Program-made: the position numbers and the translations under genes
The notes under the pieces: model-generated
Told to the model about the DNA's origin: nothing
Database searches by the model: none
What the model saw: only the letters and a program-made list of their open reading frames with translations
Source: Doryteuthis pealeii
Lineage: Eukaryota > Mollusca > Cephalopoda > Myopsida > Loliginidae
DNA length: 64,000 nt
NCBI GenBank assembly: GCA_023376005.1
Contig: CM042139.1
Location: forward strand, 133,611,039 to 133,675,038
Direction of reading: 5' to 3'
Part shown: positions 58,916 to 64,000 of the stretch, one piece after another
Numbering within the stretch: the stretch's first letter is position 1
Layout of the letters: every line of letters starts with the position of its first letter

Positions 58916-59573
58916 GTTTTTAAAAATATGGTTAAAAAATGAATTAGAAATAATTTGAATACAGATACACACTAATAATAAATAAAACAAACATGACTTC
59001 AGCATGAATTGTTTTAAAATCTCAATAACGTGTTTGTTATAGTATGTATTTTTACTTCAGACAAAGCATCCGTTTTCGTAAATTTTTTGGCAGAATTTAA
59101 TGTTTAAAATGTATCACAAATTAATTACATATGTAATATCATTTTGCTTTTTTTACTGATGCTCATTATTTGTTTTAAAGCGCCTGTGTCGACGAATGAG
59201 TGGAAGTTTTTTTTTATCTTAGAATTCGTCTTTTTTTTTTATTACAGTTAGGAACCAGTCAACTCTACTTCAAAGCTAGAAGTGCCGACAGGAGATGGGT
59301 AGGAGGGTCTCGATTTGTGCCGACAGGACAGGATATGGTGTGGGAGAGTAGTTTTGGTTTATGAAATGAACATTGTTTTTTTTTTTTTCATACAGTAAGA
59401 GAGGTGGGTGCGGAGGTGTACCCACATCAAATAGTAAAAGACCGACCTTACTGTCTGAGAAGTTCTAAACTCATACCGACGTGAGTTGGGGGGGGTGGAG
59501 GGGTGAGTATAAGGTATTTCTTAATTTGTTCTTAATTATTGAATTATATCACTTAATTATAAAAAATCCAAAT

Positions 59574-59820
59574 TTGGCATGTTTCTTAGTTAGAAGTATA
59601 TTAATGTTTATGCAAGATTTCGAATCAGAGTGACCCCCCCCCCCGTTTTGGACTTATACGTCGACACGTACATACCAAACTTCCTTTTATATATATAGAT
59701 ATATACTAGCTAAAGTACCCGGTCCATGACCGGACTAAAATGAAATTTGGATCACCAGGGAGTGAGAGAGAAAGTGGAAGACAGTAGTTAGAGAGGGGGT
59801 AAGAGGAAAATAATTCTTGA
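59574..59820 (+). repeat. Dispersed repeat family 5
   Basis: TTTCTTAGTTAGAAGTATAT, TATGCAAGATTTCGAATC, C13, TACGTCGACACGTACATACC, a TATATAGATATATACTAGCT stretch and GTACCCGGTCCATGACCGG. The first 120 bases recur at 63241-63365. Confidence 0.65.
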
Positions 59821-59824
59821 AACT

Positions 59825-61555
59825 AAAATCATTGAGAATTTGTATATTTCAGGATTTGTATTTTCTGTTTTATAGTTTAAAATTATTTCATATTATTATA
59901 CAACAAATTGAAAGTATTCGTTTGTATATTTGTTTGTTATTGTTTTAAATTTTTTGTACATGACAACAATTCACATTTAGTTCTTAATTGCATGTTGAGT
60001 TTAAAAAGCTGAGAATCGAAAATTTAAATTCTTCGTATTGCAATATCTATTTTTGCTAAAACCTAAGATAGTATTATAGGGACCACCAATTGATCAGTTT
60101 AGGCCATCTTGAATAAAACGGAAATATTTTGTTATTATTTATAATTAATTGATTTTTCATAGAATTTAAAAAACTCTTATCGTAACTTGTTTTTAGCTAC
60201 GTTAATTTTCAGTTGATTTAACAGTGCAAAAATGAAAACGTTGTTTTTCAATCATAATTTTCATTATTTCCGTAAGCTGAAAAAAAGTTAAAAAATCATC
60301 AGGGGTTTATTTAATGTTTTTTCTTTCAAATGGAAAAAATTTTTTCAAGAAAATATTAATTTTTCTGCAAGTTTCATAGTGTTAAATATAGGGGGGGGTA
60401 AATTTCACAGCGTAAAATTGGTGGTACCTAGTATTTTTAAAAACATTGTTTAAAAACGTTTTGGTGGACCTGATTATCTGGACCCCCCCCCCCCCATCTA
60501 TTTTGTTTTCCTTCAGTTGATTATTATCGATTACACACCAATCTATCAGATTGAAAAAAAAATTCTTAAAAGTTCTTTATTATTTGAGTATTCACGGGTG
60601 CTCATTTCCTCGTATAAGTTTATAGTAAATTGATCCCCCATATCGGAACCGCGTGAACGGAACCCAAATTATTTATTTATTTTCCCATTAAACTAACCCC
60701 AACCCCTAACCCTAGTTAAAATTAAGTTTTATTACAAAATTTGTATTAATTACAAAACATCAATTTTCATAAAAGTTCAAATGTCACCTATGAAATCTCT
60801 ATTTAAACATGCCAATTTTTCAGAACTGAAAAGTTGCACTATAAACTCAGCGATGTTTATTGACTTCACAATAAAGAGTAAAATCATAAAACTTAAAATT
60901 TAATTTGTAAGGCAAATTCTGAGGAATATTTTAAATTGTATTTTGAATAATAATTTAAATGTTGGTTGTTAGTTGTTTTGTTTTATCAACTTTTCGGGTA
61001 ATTTACTAACGAATCATGTCATTTTGATAAACAAAGCGCTTACAATTTTTCGTACTTACATATAAAATTTTTTTGAAATGTTCCAATAACTGGATATTGT
61101 CGGATAAACTTCGTCTTACAAATAATTGACTACTTATCTCCAGTCGGGCCTTCGACTAGAGATAAACACCGGATTGTGTCCGTATCAGTAACCTTTGTTT
61201 TTGTTTTTTTTATCGTGGTTTGAGAAAATAATTAGTTAACGAACCAAAAGAAAAACAGTTTCTAAGGAAATTCGTCAATTTTATTGTTATTTTTAACCCT
61301 TTAAAACTCTAACAATAAAAATTAATAAATAAATTAAAGAATTAAAAGTCATTTTATTCGAATGAAAATCTTAGTTTAATTTATACAAATATGTAACCGT
61401 ACTTACGACGTAAACTGATTTTCATGATACTGTTATTTACGATTAAAATATTTTTTTAATAATGTAACCGTAAAGCGTACATTTTGATTTTCTACAATTT
61501 TTATGCATTACAAAAATTAAAATTAAAATGAGTGTACTGTACAATTTAAGAATAT
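59825..61555. other. AT-rich sequence, no gene recognised
   Basis: Long stretch without a supported frame. Includes a G8 run (60391) and a C13 run (60482). Confidence 0.5.
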
Positions 61556-61560
61556 GGACA

Positions 61561-61623
61561 AACTCGCTGTAAAAAATAATTTAATCTATAAAAACACATA
61601 CAAATTACATATTCAGAAAGACT
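61561..61623 (+). repeat. Short AT-rich repeat, copy 1 of 3
   Basis: AACTCGCTGTAAAAAATAAT, then AAAACACATACAAATTACAT and ATTCAGAAAGACT. Confidence 0.85.
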
Positions 61624-61680
61624 AAGAGATTCCGAGCTGCCTTATTCGTATTATCGCCTATACGTAGTATTTTTTTTTTT

Positions 61681-61743
61681 AACTCGCTTTAAAAAAAAAA
61701 TTAATCTAAAAAAACACATACAAATTACATATTCAGAAAGACT
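61681..61743 (+). repeat. Short AT-rich repeat, copy 2 of 3
   Basis: Same order of blocks exactly 120 bases after copy 1. Confidence 0.85.
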
Positions 61744-61789
61744 ATTTCATCTTATTACTAAAGATATAAATATTTTAAAGATTAAAATC

Positions 61790-62900
61790 CTCAATAGGTG
61801 TAGCATAATGGACCTAGGAACACCATATTTGTGGCCTTGTGCTAGACACGGAGAAACCTTAATAGGATGTAGCATGATTCTCAGACCTTACGGGAGTGGG
61901 CGAGCAAGAACAATATGAAATTCTAATTATCACCTTTGAGTCTATTCGGAGCCATTAAGTCTGGGATTATGCTAGTAAAATTTAGTTTAATCGGTTTGTC
62001 AGAAGAAAGGATGGTTGACCCGTCGACCTCTTAAGTGACACGTGTAATTTGGTAAAACAGTTAGAACGTTCGAAAGGATCGAGAAGATTCTAGAACCCTC
62101 GACTTCGATTTCTACTTAATGAGGGAACCTTAGATTTTGAATCAGTTGAGTTCCGGGGGACCGAGGGAGAGTTAAGTCCTGGAGACCGAGGGAGTAAGGT
62201 CAGTTGAGTTTGGTTTGATCGAGCTGGTGAGAGGCGAGCGACTGGGGTCCTGGAATGCAGATATGGTGTCGCTGTGTGAAACCTGAGATGTAATATTGTA
62301 CACTGCACGAAGTAAAAACATACCTAAGCCTGATAATTGGTACTGACCGTTGGAACGAAGTTAAGAGCATCATTAAAAACATATTTAAGGAAGCCGACTA
62401 TCTATCTCTCTCTCAATAACTTTCATTAAGGAAATAAATTCATGAAAAACAAAAGGTACTGTTTCTCATCTTTATTTACTACACGCCAAAGAAATCGTAA
62501 TGGGATTCATGAATGAAAGCCATTAAACAAACAAATGGGAACAGATACTTGACTGGAGATATATACTTGTCAACAAGTCAAATTGGCCGTAACGAGGAGC
62601 ACGCGGCCTGTGTAAGTTGATACTCACCCGCTTGATACTGACCAAAGAACTACTAGATTCTGCGAGTGTGTGGAGTTGTAAACAACCCCAAGAAGTTCCA
62701 CACCTTATGAGAAAGATGACGGCCACATAACTTATATGCGATTTGGTAACGTGAAAGAAACGAACCCTGTACGTTACGTACCGCTAATGTAGTGCCGTGA
62801 AAAAAAGGCGCTACGTTACATAGGTAAGAGATTCCGATCTGACTGTTATAGACTGCACTGCTTGTATCGCAATAATCATAGGTAGCGTGGGTATCCGAAG
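61790..62900. other. GC-richer unrecognised stretch
   Basis: 62040-62430 and 62560-62900 have higher GC than their flanks and little similarity to the repeat families above. No open frame over 83 codons. It may be a non-coding remnant of a larger mobile element, but nothing identifies it. Confidence 0.3.
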
Positions 62901-62917
62901 CCATTTTTTAATTTTTT

Positions 62918-62985
62918 AACTCGCTGTAAAAAATGATTCAATTAATAAAAACTTACACAAATTACATATTTTGAAAGAGTATTTT
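62918..62985 (+). repeat. Short AT-rich repeat, copy 3 of 3
   Basis: AACTCGCTGTAAAAAATGAT, then ACACAAATTACATATT, more diverged. Sequence after it (TCTTATCTTTCTAACGATAT) also resembles that after copy 2. Confidence 0.75.
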
Positions 62986-63240
62986 CTTATCTTTCTAACG
63001 ATATAAAAATTATTAAAGACTGGACCATAAATAGGCCATAAATTCGGAGCTGAACGGCTTAGACTGCAAAATTAATTCATTAAAATCAAAACTTCGCTGC
63101 TGTTATCGCTTTAACAATAAGCAGGCAGAGACAATATTTTATTATCAGGAGGGGCTGATATACGGACAGTTCCGCAAATTGGGTGATTTTGGATTAATTA
63201 ATCGATTAAATCCCTTAATCAGTAAAAATCAATAACCAAA

Positions 63241-63365
63241 TTTGGAATTTTTCTTAGTTAGAACGATATCAATGTGTATGCAAGATTTTGAATCTGAGTG
63301 ACCTCCCGTTTTTTTGTTATACGTCGACACGTACATACCAAAATCTCTGTTTTATATATTAGATG
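63241..63365 (+). repeat. Dispersed repeat family 5 (5' part)
   Basis: TTCTTAGTTAGAACGATATC, GTATGCAAGATTTTGAATC and TACGTCGACACGTACATACC align with 59574-59690. Confidence 0.65.
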
Positions 63366-63795
63366 TATATATTTATATATGTGTATACATGTATAGATAA
63401 GTGTATATGTGTTAGCATGCCATAGAAGGTTTGACCGGTGTTGGTCAAACAAAGTTTATAAAAGTAATAAAGTGTAGGGACCCATTTTGTTTGGTTAGTG
63501 TATGGTTGATGAGTTGAAGATCCGAGTTATGGGTCCCCACAATTTATATGTATAAGGACTACGGAAAATGTAGTTTCCATAGATAACAAAAGAAGAAGAC
63601 ATTGATAAAGGAAACAAACTTTATATACATAAATACAATTAATATAGTTTCATTGTTCTTTCAGTAGTGTTGCAGTCTGATTGTGTCTGTGTATAGTTGT
63701 GTGTGACATGGTGTTTATATTAGTGTGATTGCTTGTGTCAACATATTAGTAGTTTGTCTGTGATTGGAACTTGTAATTGAAAGTTGTTGTTGTTG

Positions 63796-63798
<3 letters not shown>

Positions 63799-63850
<52 letters not shown>
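63799..63850. repeat. (GA)26 microsatellite
   Basis: 52 bases of uninterrupted GA. The Leu/Ser-repeat frame on the opposite strand is an artefact of it. Confidence 0.98.
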
Positions 63851-63854
<4 letters not shown>

Positions 63855-64000
63855 GGAGACGAAAAGATAGACGGACCTGTTGAGTCGTATTTGATGTTTT
63901 CGGACGTTCCCACTGTCGAGTTAGGAGCATCCTCTCCAACTCTGTTGAGTCAGGAAGAGCAAAAGCTCCTCACTGTCTCTGTGTCTCGTTATCTTTCAGC
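63851..64000. other. Window end, unrecognised
   Basis: GC about average for a coding patch and ends in TTATCTTTCAG|C, which could be a splice acceptor with its exon outside the window. No support beyond that. Confidence 0.15.

Noticed and set aside
60690..60715. Telomere-like CCCTAACCCT motif
   Set aside because: Only about two imperfect units within ordinary AT-rich sequence, with no array.
63715..63939. Minus-strand frame with a Ser-Leu repeat
   Set aside because: Translation of the (GA)26 microsatellite.
1..64000. CRISPR arrays, operons or phage-type defence systems
   Set aside because: No regularly spaced short repeats with unique spacers and no prokaryotic gene organisation. The window is eukaryotic.

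Overview
This is a eukaryotic, AT-rich, repeat-dense window. It holds one recognisable host gene, which is spliced, plus many tRNA-headed SINEs, foldback (MITE-like) elements, one decayed Ty3/Gypsy retrotransposon and one LINE remnant. Intron size, SINE structure and repeat density suggest an animal, most plausibly a lophotrochozoan such as a mollusc. That assignment is inference; nothing here names the species. I see no bacterial operons, CRISPR arrays or bona fide tRNA/rRNA genes.

Layout. Bases 1-1990 are a noisy third copy of sequence found again at 23293-25180 (direct) and 25185-27106 (inverted). Bases 1991-10776 are repeat-rich sequence without a recognisable gene, including a tandemly duplicated SINE-bearing unit at 2815-3695. 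A 100-N scaffold gap lies at 10777-10876. From the gap edge to about 39571 the sequence is one giant inverted repeat: left arm 10877-25180, right arm about 25185-39571, centre near 25185. Both arms carry the same Kelch gene, exon for exon. The right-arm copy (minus strand) continues past the arm to its first two coding exons at 41258 and 46955 and is complete. The left-arm copy (plus strand) lacks those two exons and is broken by many 1-2 base indels, mostly in short homopolymers. That error profile, the contig edge at the arm end and the asymmetric turn-round at the centre make an assembly or read-chimera artefact more likely than a real paralogue.

The Kelch gene encodes a six-repeat beta-propeller protein of about 376-392 residues with an acidic insert after blade 3. 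It is closest in style to the KLHDC1/KLHDC2 group. Its introns 1 and 2 hold foldback elements, poly(A)/poly(T) tracts and a LINE fragment.

Bases 47580-49250 hold nested foldback elements. Bases 49813-53375 hold a truncated Ty3/Gypsy element (candidate 5' LTR, primer-binding-like site, gag, protease, RT, RNase H) that carries a roughly 325-base insertion. Bases 53400-64000 hold scattered SINEs, further dispersed repeats, three copies of a short AT-rich repeat and a (GA)26 microsatellite. No further host gene could be supported there.

The strongest observations concern genome structure: the 28.7-kb palindrome with its third partial copy, two perfect small palindromes, and the foldback family. 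I found no convincing new multi-gene system.
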